DNA of 64,000 nucleotides from Ichthyophis bannanicus. Its lineage: Eukaryota > Chordata > Amphibia > Gymnophiona > Ichthyophiidae. Numbering within the stretch: position 1 is the first letter of the stretch; every line of letters starts with the position of its first letter. A model generated the notes under the pieces. The model did no database searches. It saw only the letters and a list, made by a program, of their open reading frames with translations, and had not been told where the DNA came from. Shown piece after piece: positions 32,590-43,563 of this stretch. The stretch covers positions 201,995,156 through 202,059,155 of the forward strand of contig CM066037.1 of assembly GCA_033557465.1 (NCBI GenBank), in the 5' to 3' direction. Position numbers and translations under genes: made by a program.

Positions 32590-32940
32590 TAAATAAATAT
32601 CGAAAACAACTTAAGACGCACCTCTTCCAATCACATTTCAACTTAACCTCATGAAATGCACTAATGCCATAAAATGCACCCAGCCGTATGTAAATATGTA
32701 TATAAGGATCCTTCGTATAAATTGTAAATATGTTTTTAAGTACCCTGTATGTAGCTGCAATATTCAATCAACTGTAAATCCTGTAACCCCATGCTTGCTG
32801 TGAAATATCTCCCCTCCCTAATCGAAATGCACATACTCTAATTACCGGCTGGTACAGCCAACTCTCCCATGTATAGCAACCACTGCTGATCACTGGAAGC
32901 AGCAGGATACAAATGTACGTTAAATAAATAAATAAATAAA
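32590..32940 (+). mobile_element. 5'-truncated LINE 3' end within CR1-a monomer 2
   Basis: It starts with codons like KQLKTHLFQSHFNLTS, the usual last residues of L2-type RT proteins, then a 3' UTR with a GCTG...CAGC-type structure around 32850-32900 and a (TAAA)n tail at 32920-32940. AAAGT flanks both ends (32585-32589; 32938-32942), matching an uninterrupted unit at about 36445. Confidence 0.75.
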
Positions 32941-34149
32941 GTTACTTTCTTTTTGTTGCTTTAGTAGAAATTTCCTTGAGCATGTCAGACGGCTGCCTAG
33001 GGTGAGAACTTACACAATCTTGACGATGCATATATTCATATGATTCTTGCAAGGTATTGTGGGTAATGTAGTTCATTCACTCCCAAACACAGCTGAAGAC
33101 AATAATTGAGTTGTGATACCAGTGGTAAGGCCAATAAAATACTTCTTTTATTGATGGGGTTTAATTCACCCAGCACAAATATGCTTGGTAGCAATATAAA
33201 TGAGGTTACTTGCTTGCAGTGTTTAAATGGATAACAAAAAGTCACAAAGCAAATCAGAAAACAACCTTCAGCTTGTCAGGCAATTAGCTAATGTTTTCTT
33301 AGCAAATAATTACCAAATACAAAGGCACAAAGAAATAAATGAACTTTGCTTGTTAGGTTAACTTCTGCTTATTTTCCACGCAGATCCAAGCAGTGATTCT
33401 CCCTTGCTCACACACACAATCAGGTGCAGCTTTAATTACTATCAATTGACCAGCTGAAACCCTTTAGCTGGCTGGCTGCTACTGTGTGAACCCAAATCCT
33501 GCTTTAAAAGCTGTTTGCAGTGGAAATAAAGAACAAAGTTAGGTTTCTTTGTGATGGCTGATGTGTTTGCTCACAGAAAGCTAGCAATAGCATTTAGATC
33601 AGGGGTCTCAAACACGCGGCCCGCGGGCCGCATGCGGCCCGTGAAAGCATTTTGTGCGGCCCGCAACCCGCGACGCCACGGAGTATCCTTTCTGCTATTT
33701 CTGCTATTTTTACTCACTGTTTTCCTTAGCGTGATTCCCGGGGCTGCATGGTGTTGGTCTCACATGACCGCGTCACGCGCCTGCCCTCCACCAATCAGCG
33801 ACAGGCAGGAGGAGGAGGGGGGGGGCCGGGCCCAGAAGCAGTCTGAGCAGCCACGAGGTACCAGCGCTTTGAAGCATCGCCTGCTTGGAGGAAGGATCGC
33901 CTGCTTGAGGATCGCCAGGGTGCACAGCTCTCCGCGGCAGGTAAGGAAGCAGTCTGCCCAGAATTAAGCCAGCCCTGCCTCCCTCAGTCCCTCTCCTCTT
34001 CGGCTTTCAGAGCCGCGAAGGGAGAGCTTCTCCCTCGCGACTCTGTTAAGCTCGAAGGGGCAGAGGGGAAATTTCCCATAAGCCTCAGCCGGCTTAACAG
34101 AGTCCCGAGGGAGGAACTCTCCCTTCGCGGTTCTAAGCCGAATAGGAGA

Positions 34150-34470
34150 GGGACTGAGGCAGGGAGGGAGGGAGGGAGGGATGGCTCTGCCGGGGGGGGG
34201 GGCCTGTGATTTTTGCTGAGGGAGGCCTGTGATTTTTGCTGAGGGAGGGAGGGAGGGAGGGAGGATGGATGGATGGATGGATGGGGGGGGCTGTGATTTT
34301 TGTTGAGGGAGGCCTGTGATTTTTGCTGAGGGAGGGAGGGAGGATGGATGGGGGGGGGCTGTGATTTTTGCTGAGGGAGGCCTGTGATTTTTGCTGAGGG
34401 AGGGAGGATGGATGGATGGATGGGGGGGCTGTGATTTTTGCTGCTGCTGCTGATGATGGATGGGGGGGTC
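34150..34470. repeat. G-rich minisatellite inside the hAT
   Basis: A unit of 'ggcctgtgatttttgctgaggga' of variable length is repeated about seven times, separated by (GGGA)n and (GGAT)n microsatellites. The plus strand is almost free of C in the linkers. Copy number probably varies between individuals. Confidence 0.85.
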
Positions 34471-34475
34471 ACAAC

Positions 34476-34695
34476 TGGTAATGTGCTGTGGGCTGGGGGT
34501 CAGAACCATCACCATTTCTGAACCCCCCAGCCCCACAGCACATTACCAGTTCTAAACCCCCCAGCACATTACCAGTGTGCTGTGGGCTGGCGGGTCAGAA
34601 CTGGTAATGTGCTGGGGGGTTTAGCACCCGGTAATGTGCTGTGGGGCTGGGGGGGGGGGTCAGAACCATTACCAGTTCTAAACCCCCCAGCACAT
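34476..34695. repeat. Alternating inverted repeats inside the hAT
   Basis: The segment CTGGTAATGTGCTGTGGG and its reverse complement CCCACAGCACATTACCAG alternate in orientation about six times, with 'gggggtcagaacc' spacers. This could fold into several hairpins or a cruciform. Confidence 0.8.
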
Positions 34696-35206
34696 TAATG
34701 CACAAAAGGTAGGAAAATATCTCTTTATTTTGAGTTTATTAACTGGAATATGTCAGCTCTGGGAAATGTGCATCATTAATGTCTGTGCTTTAGTACAAGA
34801 AATTAATTTATAGTTTTATTTCTACAGTGCTGAGGTATTCTGTGTAATTCCTATTTGACATTGCTACTTGTTCTCTTTTCCCAGTAGGTCATGTATTGTT
34901 CTCTGAAATGTATTGATTTAATATTTGCAGTGTTGCCTTTTGATAGGTAGGGTCTGGTGCTTTGTGAGTCCTGGTAGTGCTGTTATGATACGGGGGGTTT
35001 GCTATGGGTTCTAAATGGGCAGTGTTAGTAGTAGTTCCTAATGTGCCTGGCGGTTGGCACTGGATTATAGTAACATAGAAATTTTCTAGTCTTTCTTTAT
35101 CCATGCACTCATTATGCAACATTATGCAAATATTTATGCAAATGAGGCCCCTTATGCAAATGAGGCCCCCGTGTCTTATGCGGCCCCCGGGTTACTTTAC
35201 AAGTCC

Positions 35207-36139
35207 TCATTCGCCCTCAAAGCAATTTGAGTTTGAGACCCCTGATTTAGATAGAGAACAGTCCATGTAATGAATAGTTTCATCTGCTGTATCTCCCCCT
35301 TCATCAATCAGCATAGGGTCACTATCATACATTGGCACAGACGAGTCTTTCATTAAGGCACTATCATGAGAATGCTTATTCCCTTGCTGCCATTCACTAT
35401 TATAGATAGGGTCTGGATCAGTGTTCATACCTGAGCCTCTCCTGCTATCATAATTCCTCTCTGTATAGCCTGGCCAGTATGTGATCCAGTTCTGATGTCC
35501 AGCCTTCCAATCTTGATCCCTGGACACTGGATCCTCTCTCACATACCTTCTGGCATAGGTCTGAAAGTCCTTTCCACGTGCAGTCTTCTCTCTTCCAGGT
35601 AGCCACTGGTGATTCCTATCTCTGCCCTTCCATTCCTCTGGCTGACTCCAGTCCAATGGACTCTGCTGGCATTTGGAATACCTCCCAGTATAGCTACTGC
35701 CTTGGACTCTCCCAGACCATCCAATGGCCTTTCTTCTCTTCCTTCCAGAGAGTTTCCTTCTTTCTCTATCCGCTTGGCTTGGCTTCTGTTTCTCCAGGTG
35801 ATGCTTAAACCTGTAGCTGGGCTGGAGCTTGTAGCCGTTGCTGAAGCTCTCCCTGAAGCTCTTTCTGTAGCTGTTATCTGAAGAATAAGCTCTATTCTTA
35901 TTCTGTTCTAATGTGTGCTCCTCCCTAACACAGCGCAGCTGTGTTGAATCAGGCCCTGCCCTTTGAGATGAGTGCTTAGGGATTACCTCATAGCTCTCTT
36001 GATTGCACACACATTTTCTCACTTCAGCCCCTCTCATGGCTGCTGGAAACCCGGTGCATTCTGGGACTGGTAGTCTTTTAGGTGAAAACTCTGTTTTCTT
36101 ACTTCTACCAGAACTGACAGGTTGCTTGTTCAGAGTCAC
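35207..36139 (-). CDS. LTR ORF, divergent copy (310 codons, 3' end altered by hAT)
   Basis: It begins MTLNKQPVSSGRSKKTEF at 36139, 17 codons after the LTR start as in the 5' LTR copy. It is colinear with the 295-aa protein. Around residues 85-125 it has a differing segment about six codons longer, with the frame kept. The basic cluster (SGRKRRKA) and the YWPGY and YMDCSLS motifs are retained. The last native codon is at about 35253, where the hAT entered. The terminal dozen residues and the stop come from hAT sequence. Confidence 0.75.
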   Translation of the reverse strand: MTLNKQPVSSGRSKKTEFSPKRLPVPECTGFPAAMRGAEVRKCVCNQESYEVIPKHSSQRAGPDSTQLRCVREEHTLEQNKNRAYSSDNSYRKSFRESFSNGYKLQPSYRFKHHLEKQKPSQADRERRKLSGRKRRKAIGWSGRVQGSSYTGRYSKCQQSPLDWSQPEEWKGRDRNHQWLPGREKTARGKDFQTYARRYVREDPVSRDQDWKAGHQNWITYWPGYTERNYDSRRGSGMNTDPDPIYNSEWQQGNKHSHDSALMKDSSVPMYDSDPMLIDEGGDTADETIHYMDCSLSKSGVSNSNCFEGE

Positions 36140-36560
36140 ATCATCTTTTCTATAGCTCCTACCTGAGCTATGATAAGCTTCCTTATCACAAGCAGAGTAG
36201 GTTGTTGAACTCTAGTAACCTTCTCAGCTTTGGGAACTGCTGACACCTAATCAGGAGTTAGTGGGCCTGATTACCTGAGAGCAGCTGAGGCCTGCATAAA
36301 AGGCTCCAGAGCTCTGCCCTGTTGAGGCATTCCTAACAGGGGCTCTACAGGCCACACAACGGTAAGGATTTGAGGCTTTATTTTTATTAAATTGCTAGCT
36401 CTCTGACTGGGAGCTCTTAAAAGGGTTTTTGTATATTTTTAAAGCAAAGTTACTTTCTTTTTGGTGCTTTAGTAGAAATTTCCTTGAGCAGAGTAGGTTT
36501 TTGAACTCTAGTAACCTTCTCAGCTTTTGGGAACTGCTGACACCTAATCAGGTGTTAGTT

Positions 36561-36782
36561 CCCTCCCTACCCACCCCAACTCCCACCCCCCCTAGCGAGC
36601 AGTATTGCTTTATAGGGCATCTCCCCATTTAACAAAGCATAGAGACTTGGAGCAGCACATTTTGAATATAATTAAAGATATTTAACTGCTTTTTCTCTGA
36701 AAGGACAGCTGGGAAACCGGATGGTACTTGGTAGATCTCTCTCTTTTGCTTTAACAGATACCTAAGCTCCACGAACAGAACA
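36561..36782 (+). other. CR1-a leader between monomers and ORF1
   Basis: This is a noncoding 5' UTR stretch with C-rich and A/T-rich parts. It leads to the ORF1 start ACAATGG at 36780-36786, a good initiation context. Confidence 0.55.
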
Positions 36783-37706
36783 ATGGCTGGGAAAAATCAT
36801 ATCGCTAAAGCTGTTGCCCTCATTACAGCTTCTGCCTCTGTCCAGACAGAGATCCTAATGCCAGTTGAAGGACCGGTTCCATGTGCAGGTTGCCTGCATG
36901 CTGAAGCTCTGAGGAGACAAGTGGAGGAACTCAGAGAGGAGGTGGCGAGTGAGAAGTACATTGATGAGATGCTTCTTGCAGCATCCAAGCTCTCAAGCAG
37001 AGGAGAAGATGGGTGCCAAAAGAATGTCGATGGTTGGGCACAAGTTACCAGAGCCTGCAAAATCACCAATCCAACTTCTCCAGCCCTTGAATTCAAGAAC
37101 CATTATGCAGCCCTGCAAGTAGAGGAGGTGAAAGCATCCCTGGAAAGGGAAGAACCAGAGCTCAAGTACCCCAAAGTTTCAGAATCAGTGACCACAAGGA
37201 AGCGAAGTATAGTGGTGGTTGGAGACTCTCTTCTGAGGGGTAGTGAGGCGTCCATCTGCCAACCAGACTTGATGTCCAGAGAGGTATACTATCTGCCTGG
37301 TGCCAAAATCCAAGATGTTACAGAGAGTTTGCCAAGACTCATCAAACCCACTGACTATTACCCAATGTTGCTAATCCATGTTGGAACAAATTATACTGCC
37401 AGGTATCCCTCAGAATGTATCAAAAGTGACTTCATGGCTCTAGGTCAGAGGGTGAAGCAGTTAGGTGCACAGGTGGTATTCTCTTCAATCCTCCCTGTTG
37501 AGGGTAAAGGCCAAGGCAGAGAGGCTCGCATCCTGGAGATGAATGCATGGCTGCGTGGATGGTGTCATCGAGAGCATTTTGGCTTCCTAGACCATGGGAT
37601 GCTGTTCCAAGGGTTGCAGAGCAGAGATGGCATCCATCTGTCCAAGAAAGATCAACGCGTCTTCAGTAGTAGACTGGCTAATCTACTGAAGAGGGCTTTA
37701 AACTAA
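36783..37706 (+). CDS. CR1-a ORF1 protein with SGNH esterase domain, 307 aa
   Basis: The frame is intact. N-terminal region: a Cys pair (CAGC, residues 34-37) followed by a short coiled coil (about 41-70: EALRRQVEELREEVASEKY). C-terminal half: an SGNH/GDSL-type hydrolase with GDSLLRG (147-153, nucleophile Ser), HVGTNY (200-204), FSSILPV and DGIHLSKKD (282-290, catalytic Asp and His). Esterase ORF1 proteins are typical of CR1-clade LINEs. The biochemical role is not settled, with lipid or membrane-related roles and RNP assembly proposed. ORF2 starts within about 100 bases downstream. Confidence 0.93.
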   Translation: MAGKNHIAKAVALITASASVQTEILMPVEGPVPCAGCLHAEALRRQVEELREEVASEKYIDEMLLAASKLSSRGEDGCQKNVDGWAQVTRACKITNPTSPALEFKNHYAALQVEEVKASLEREEPELKYPKVSESVTTRKRSIVVVGDSLLRGSEASICQPDLMSREVYYLPGAKIQDVTESLPRLIKPTDYYPMLLIHVGTNYTARYPSECIKSDFMALGQRVKQLGAQVVFSSILPVEGKGQGREARILEMNAWLRGWCHREHFGFLDHGMLFQGLQSRDGIHLSKKDQRVFSSRLANLLKRALN

Positions 37707-37711
37707 ATTCA

Positions 37712-39326
37712 TTGGGGATGAGTGAAGAAAGCCCCCAGGAAGGTGATACATTAAATACCTTTATGGAAATGGGTAACAGGGGTAACATATGGAAAGCAGT
37801 GTGTATAAATGCCCGTAGCATGGGAAATAAGATCCCTGATGTTGAAGCTTTGGTGGGAGTGGCTGACTTGGATTTAGTGGCAGTTACAGAAACATGGTTC
37901 ACAGAAAACCATGATTGGGATGTAACTATACCTGGCTATACTTTATTCAGAAAGGACAGGGTAGGAAGAAGGGGAGGAGCAGTGGCACTAGATGTAAAAA
38001 CTACTATTAAAGCTTTGGAATTACAGAGCTTAAAAGGGAGAGATGAGGCATTGTGGGTTAAACTATAAAGAGGGAAAGAGAAATCTATTTGCATTGGTGT
38101 GATATATAGACCTCCCTCACAAGAGGAAGAGGTTGACAGAGAGTTAATTGAAGACATACGCAGCATTGCTAGGAAAGGGAAAGTGCTACTGATAGGAGAT
38201 TTCAATATGCCAGATGTTGATTGGCACATTCCTGCTGCAGTATCATCTAGAAGTAAGGAGATCCTGAATTCTCTACAGGGAGAACTATTCAGGCAATTGG
38301 TAACAGACCCCACACGTGAAGGGGCCATACTGGACTTGGTGCTTACAAATGGTGAAAGTGTTTCTGATGTTGAGTGGGAGATCATTTTGAATCCAGTGAT
38401 CACAAGATGGTGTGGTTCAGTATTAGGATTAGGGCTGTTAGAATTCATTCAAAGGTGAGGATCTTAGACTTTAGGAAGACTAACTTTGCCAAGATGGGCC
38501 AATACCTCAGGGAGTCGTTAGTGGGATGGGAATAGCTGGGGGATGTGGAAAAACAGTGGGCGAAACTGAAAGGGGATATTTTAAGGGCAACCAACCTTTT
38601 TGTTAAAATGGTAAATAAAGGTAAAAGGAAAAGGAGACCGCTATGGCTTTCAAAAGAAGTAGCTGAAAAAGTGAAGAAAAAGGGGGAGGCCTTCATGAAA
38701 TACAAGAGATCACAGAGAGAGGAAGACAGGCATCTATATTTGGAAAAACTTAGAGAAGCTAGCAAAGTAGTCAGGAAGGCAAAGATTCAAAAGGAGGAGG
38801 AAATAGCCAATGCAATAAAATGGGGGATAAGACATTTTTCAGATATGTTAGTGAGAAGAGGAAGGGCAAAAGTGGTATTGTCAGACTCAAGGGTGCAGGG
38901 GAGAAATATGTAGGAGCTGATAAGGATAAAGCGGACTTGCTTAACAAATATTTCTGTTCTGTGTTCACAGATGAAGAACCAGGAGCAGGACCTCAGAAAA
39001 CACCCACAAACAGGAACAGAAGCGAGGGACATCTTGAACAATTTTCAGAAGACTGTGTTCGTGAGAAACTAGCTCAACTTAAAGTAGACAAAGCGATGGG
39101 ACCGGATGGGATAGACCCTAGAATACTAAGGGAACTTGGGGACATTCTAGCAGCTCCACTGACTGACCTTTTCAATGCCTCATTGGAGTCGGAAGTGGTG
39201 CCAAAGGACTGGAGAGAGGCTCATGTGGTGCCTTTACACAAAAGCGGAAGTAAGGATGTGGTTGAAAACTACAGGCCGGTTAGTTTAACTTTGGTGGTGA
39301 GTAAATTATTGGAAACTCAGCATGTA
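37712..39326 (+). pseudogene. CR1-a ORF2, endonuclease and first part of RT
   Basis: The APE endonuclease contains AVCINARSMGNKIPDVEAL, VTETWF, RRGGAVALDV, a stop at 38066, IYRPPS, LLIGDFNMPDVDW and LDLVLTNG. A frame change near 38400 follows. After a Lys-rich linker comes the RT start: FFRYVSEKRKGK, LLNKYFCSVFT, KAMGPDGIDPRIL, WREAHVVPLHKSGS and NYRPVSLT. It is interrupted at 39327-39332 (GATAGT) by L2-C and resumes at 43564. It has only a few breaks. Confidence 0.9.
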
Positions 39327-39781
39327 GATAGTTTATTTAATTTTTTTTTTATTTTTTTTTATTTGGTTTCATTTGTATACCGCTACTTCCAACGATCAGA
39401 AGCGGTTTACTCTACACATCAAACATTGGTTATATATGGTAAGAATCAACAATTTACATTTTCATCGAGGTGTACTTGACTGTACATTTATACATATTTA
39501 CATTTTATATTGTTTTGCTTGCTTTTTTTACAGATTTGAATATAGAAATTTTTGTTTTCATTTATACAGTGTAAGGCATCTATATAGCATTTAAACAGTA
39601 TGGGCCATGTACAGTTTTGTATCAGTGGTTGCAATATTTTGGTTACAACAAATCGGTTCTTAATACTTTTGTTCATTTGGGTTGCGAGGTTATGTTCATT
39701 CTGGATTGTTTATGTTAAGTGGTAATGATCCTGGAAGAGGTGGGTCTTTAGTTTTCTCCTAAAGTCCTGTAGGTTGCTGTT

Positions 39782-42700
39782 CTATCTTAGTTCGTTTGGT
39801 AGCTGATTCCATAATGTAGGTGCTGAGTAGGTAAATGCTCTGTTGCTTGTGCAAACTTTTACAGTTCGGATGTTAGTTGAGATGTGAAGGGTGTTTAAGT
39901 TGTGAGTCCTTCTGCTTCTGTTAGGGGGTTGTGTGGTGATGAGGTTGGAGAGGTAGGATGGTGCTATGTTATGTATCAGCTTGAAAACAGTTACTAATAG
40001 TTTGTATTTCATGCGGGCTGTAATGGGAAGCCAGTGTAGCTCAGTTAGTATAGGTGTAATATGTTCGGTGAGTTTTCTGTTGAGGATAATCCTGGCTATG
40101 ACGTTTTGCGCCATTTGCAGTATGTTAAGGGTTTTGGGTTTTTTTGCAACCCTTGGAGAATGGCGTTACAGTAGTCTAGGTGGGGAGTTATGAGTGCTTG
40201 TGCTACTGTTCTGAAATCAGAGTGTTCGATGATGTTGCGTAAAGGTTGGAGGACCCTTAGATTATGGAATATTGCCCGGTTAAACATCCGAAGATGTTTC
40301 TCCATCCTTAGGTTTTTGTCGAGTATTACTCCTAGGTATTTTATTTCATTCTTTATGTTGTAGGTGTTGTTGTTCATGGTGATTGCTGATGGAGGGTTGA
40401 AATCTGTTTTTTTGGAGATGTACATTACTTCTGTTTTCTTGTGGTTTATGGACCTATTGTTTTGCTGTAGCCAGGTTTGCATTTCATTAAGGCATTCCTC
40501 TAGCTGGTTGTAATTTGGATTGGTCAAGTCCAGTTGGGTGTAGATCATAATGTCATCTGCATAAATGTGGTAAGTGACCTTGTGCTTCTGAAATATTGTG
40601 CAGACCGGTTTAATGTATAGGTTGAACAGTAAGGAGAACAATGCTGAGCCTTGTGGTATTCCTTAGGTTTGGGGGAATGCCTTCGCTTTTTCCTTATTGA
40701 ATTGGACTTGTTGCATTCTGTTCGTTATATAGGATATGAACCAGTTTAGGGGGGTTCCTGTTATTCCTATGGATTCCAGCCTGTTGATGAGGGTTCTGTG
40801 GTTTACTGTATCGAATGCAGCAGATATATCTATGAATATTAGAATGTACATCTTCTTTCTATCTTCTAAGCCTTTGATCAGTCTATCTAGTAGAACTAGT
40901 AGTAAGGTTTCAACACCATGGTGTTGGCGGAATCCGTATTGTTGCTCATCGAGTGCGTTCATGGTGTCAACATGGTCCTGTAATTGCTGCTGTACTGCTT
41001 TTTCAATAATTTTGGCTAGGAATGATATACTTGAGATTGGTCGGTAAGAGGCTGGGTTATCCTTTTCTAGAGTTTTGTTTTTTAGTATGGGTCTTATGAG
41101 GGATTTTTTGAGTTCAGCTGGCATGACTCCTTGCTGGAGTGATTGGTTTACTATGTGTGTGATGTATTGGGCAACTTCTTGTTTTGTTGCCTTGAGCCAG
41201 GCTGCTGGGCAGGGATCTAGTGGGGAGGTTGTAGTGTTTAGGTTTGTGATTATGTTTATTATTTGCTTGTCTTCCATCTTGTAGAATGCGTTCCATTCCT
41301 TGTTCCTGTCCGTGTTCGTGTCTTGTTGAGATGGGTGGTCAGCGGTCCAGTTTAGGGTGGGGTGTCCGGTTGATGGTGGGTTGCGTTTGCTGGCGTAGTG
41401 GTCAGCTAATGTTTGCGCTTTAATGGCATCGGTGGTGTTATCTTCATGGGAAGTTTTGGTGAGGGATTTGACGAGTTCAAATAGTTCTCTTGGTCTGTTC
41501 AGTGCCTTGTTGAGTATGTTGGTATGATGGGGTTTTTTTGCAAGGTTGATTTCGGTTTTGTATTTTGAGAGGAGCGTTAAGTATTCAGTTTTGTGTTCGG
41601 GGGTCTTCTTCTGTCTCCATTTTTTTTCTAGTTTCCTTAGGTCTTTCTTCATTTTGTTTAGTGTTGTTGAGTACCATGGCTCGGTTTTGGTTTTCTTTTT
41701 AGTTTTCGCATTGTTTAGTGTTTTTGTCTTTAGTTCTGAGATTGATTCGATCCCTTCATTCCATTGGTTGATTAGGGTTTCTAGGTCAGTGTTGTCAGTA
41801 TTTAAGTGAGTTGTGATGGAGTTTATTAGTGCTTCTTTGTTGAATTTTTGGAACTTCCTTCCGGGTTGCGTCCATGATCCCGTTGGGGGCTTGCTAGGTT
41901 TGGTGGGTAAGTATATGGTGAATTTTATCAGGTGGTGGTCGGACCATGGAACTTGAGTTATTTGTGGTGTTTGTTCGGTGTCCCCATCTTGCTGATCTTT
42001 CTTGGGTATAAATACCATGTCTAGAATGTTTCCTTTGTTATGTGTGGCATCTTGTATTATTTGTTTGAATCCTAGTTGGTCCATAGCTTCCAGGAATGTA
42101 CTTGCATGCATTGGTGGTGCTGATGTTAGGTAGAGGTCCCCTAGTATGATTTGGTATTTTTTGATTGTTGATGTAGAAATTGTCTCTAGTGCGGCAGCCA
42201 GGGTTTCGTGGTGTGAAGTGGGGGGGTCTGTAGATGAGGCAAATTATTAGTGTTTTGCTTTCTAGCTTGAGTATCTCTATTCCATTGACTGTGTTTTGTG
42301 ATGTGTTGGTTAGGTGTAGCGAGTCCTTAGCAACAATTAGAACTCCACTTCCCCTTCCACTGGCTCGTGGACAATTGAATATCTTATAGCCTGGTTTGCT
42401 TAATTGGTTGAGTAGGATGGGGTCTGTGTCTGTGAGCCATGTTTCTGTGATGCAAAGGATGTCTGGTTTTTCATCAGTGATGAGATTATGCATAAGGTGA
42501 ATTTTGTTTCTTACTGATCTGGCATTTATTAGTATACAAGTGTATGGGGTTTGGGGAATATTGTTGGGTAGTGGGTTTGTGTGTGTTTTTGATATGGTTA
42601 GTCGCTGGTGCGTTTCCTTTGGTTTTGGGTTAAGGTGATTGCGTGGCTTGTTACAGTGTTTGATGGCTAATACTCAATTTGGTTGTGGCACAGTGCTACT

Positions 42701-42871
42701 GTGGGTGGGGTAATGCATGTTGTATACCACGTATGCTGGCATCATGAATAGTGTGTAAGGATATATGGGTTGCCAAGTGTAGGTAAATTGGTTAGTCGGG
42801 TTAGTATTGCATGTGCAGGTAGATATTGTTAGGCACAGACAAAATAAGAGCATGGCATTAATAATTTCCAT
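39782..42871 (-). pseudogene. L2-C EN-RT protein, few breaks
   Basis: The start at 42871 has a hydrophobic leader (MEIINAMLLFCLCLTISTCTC). A stop occurs in the linker (about 42674). The endonuclease follows (LINARSVRNKIHLMHNLITDEKPDILCITETWL, GSGVLIVAKDS), a frame change at about 42222 in a G-run, then LDMVFIP and PWSDHHLIKF. RT: LIRPILKNKTLEKDNPASYRPISSISFLAKIIEKAVQQQL, GFRQHHGVETLLL, FIDISAAFDTVNH, one stop at about 40662, and YADDIMIYTQLDL. The C-terminal part has PHLDYCNAILQGL, a frame change at about 40110, HITPILTELHWLPI and APSYLSNLI. It would be about 1000 aa if unbroken, typical for L2-like single-ORF LINEs. Confidence 0.9.
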
Positions 42872-43557
42872 TGTTCTGGGTATTCAAAGCTAATTGGTTT
42901 CCTAATGATACAGCTTTATATGTTAGTTTGTGTTCCTTTGTTGGTTTCTTTGTGGTTTGGGCCGATTTACACAGGTTTTTGTTTCGGTAGTTGCAGCGGT
43001 GGTTTGCTTGGTGCGAGTATTTTTCTTGTGGTCCCTGTTCAGTACTTCAGTCTTACAATGTTAGGTGCTTTTAATGTGGTGCAAGCTGTTAGTTACCTGT
43101 GGTCCACGGTGGTTGATAATGTCCATTGTCTGGTGCTGGTGAACTCAACCCTGGCAGGGGAGCTCAAGCTGAGGTGTTTCTGTTGCGTTGTTGAGGTGGT
43201 TCGGTGTTGCGGTTTAGAGGTGTTCTCTGGCTGGTTCTGGTGGAAATGTTGCGTGGGGCCCTCAGGTTAACAGGCCACTGCCTAAGGGCCATGCCAAAGG
43301 GCCCTCTGGCGAGGCCTCAGGCGCGGGCCCGCCAGGCGCGGGTGCACCCGAAGGCGTTCCTTTTATCCTGTGTGTGTGCTGTTGCTGGCTGCCCCGATTG
43401 GGCAGGGCGATGCAGGCTCAATCTGGTTCCCTGCAGCTCAATCCAGCTCAGAGAGAGCTCGAGCAGGGCTGGATGTGGAGAGCACGTTGGGGCCTCTGAT
43501 GTAGTGCGCCCGAAGGCGTTCCTTTTATCCTGTGTGTGTGCTGTTGCTGGCTGCCCC
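42872..43557 (-). promoter_or_regulatory. L2-C 5' UTR with tandem 156-bp promoter-like unit
   Basis: A segment starting GCxCCCGAAGGCGTTCC is present at 43349-43404 and again, cut short, at 43505-43557. The period is 156 bp. The GC-rich block 43280-43345 is shared with L2-B. A tandem unit truncated at the outermost copy is the pattern expected of monomeric LINE promoters. Confidence 0.65.
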
Positions 43558-43563
43558 GATAGT

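Larger units (their letters stand above)
33600..35244. mobile_element. hAT-type DNA transposon, non-autonomous (1645 bp)
   Basis: The ends are perfect inverted repeats CAGGGGTCTCAAAC (33600-33613) and GTTTGAGACCCCTG (35231-35244), flanked by a perfect 8-bp duplication ATTTAGAT (33592-33599, 35245-35252). The left subterminal region is GC-rich with nested palindromes (GCGGCCCGCGGGCCGC). The right has three ATGCAAAT words at 35124-35165. The interior consists of minisatellite and alternating inverted repeats, and no transposase domain was found. It entered the solo LTR near the end of its ORF. Confidence 0.93.
32983..36190 (-). mobile_element. Solo LTR, divergent member of the same LTR family
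   Basis: On the minus strand it starts TGTGATAAGGAAGC at 36190 and ends GCCGTCTGACA at 32983, with a 4-bp duplication AGCA (32979-32982, 36191-36194). Without the nested hAT and its 8-bp repeat it is about 1555 bp, close to the 1520-bp LTRs of the complete element. It is clearly more diverged than the 51646 copy. It lies within CR1-a monomer 2, so it is younger than CR1-a. Confidence 0.92.
32183..36560 (+). promoter_or_regulatory. CR1-a 5' tandem monomers (about 295 bp units), interrupted
   Basis: Units start AGGGGxTCTACAGG at 32183, 32478 and 36338. The first step is 295 bp, and the second is about 296 bp once the inserted LINE fragment and solo LTR are subtracted. Each full unit has a TATA-like GCATAAAAGGCTCC (near 32436 and 36295) about 40 bases before the next unit start, with 'gcattcctaacaggggctctacag' around the presumed start site. 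The third unit is partial and leads to ORF1. Tandem promoter units 5' of a LINE are a known arrangement in mouse L1. Their role here is inferred. Confidence 0.75.
39333..43557 (-). mobile_element. L2-C LINE, near full length
   Basis: This 4.2-kb minus-strand LINE lies in the RT of CR1-a. GATAGT is repeated at its edges (39327-39332, 43558-43563). From its 5' end it has a tandem-monomer 5' UTR (43557-42872), the EN-RT frame (42871-39782), a 3' UTR, a stem-loop (plus strand ACCGCTACTTC...AGAAGCGGTTT, 39379-39412) and an A/T-rich tail at 39333-39362. It belongs to the same family as L2-B. Confidence 0.9.

Noticed and set aside
33964..34536. 190- and 162-codon minus-strand frames rich in Pro, Ser, Gln and His
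   Set aside because: They are translations of the hAT minisatellite (GGGA/GGAT and 'gatttttgctgaggga' units). Repeats with no stop in several frames are expected.
34476..34695. A CRISPR-like alternation of repeats and spacers
   Set aside because: The repeats alternate in orientation and lie inside a hAT with perfect ends in a vertebrate-type sequence. There are no cas genes.
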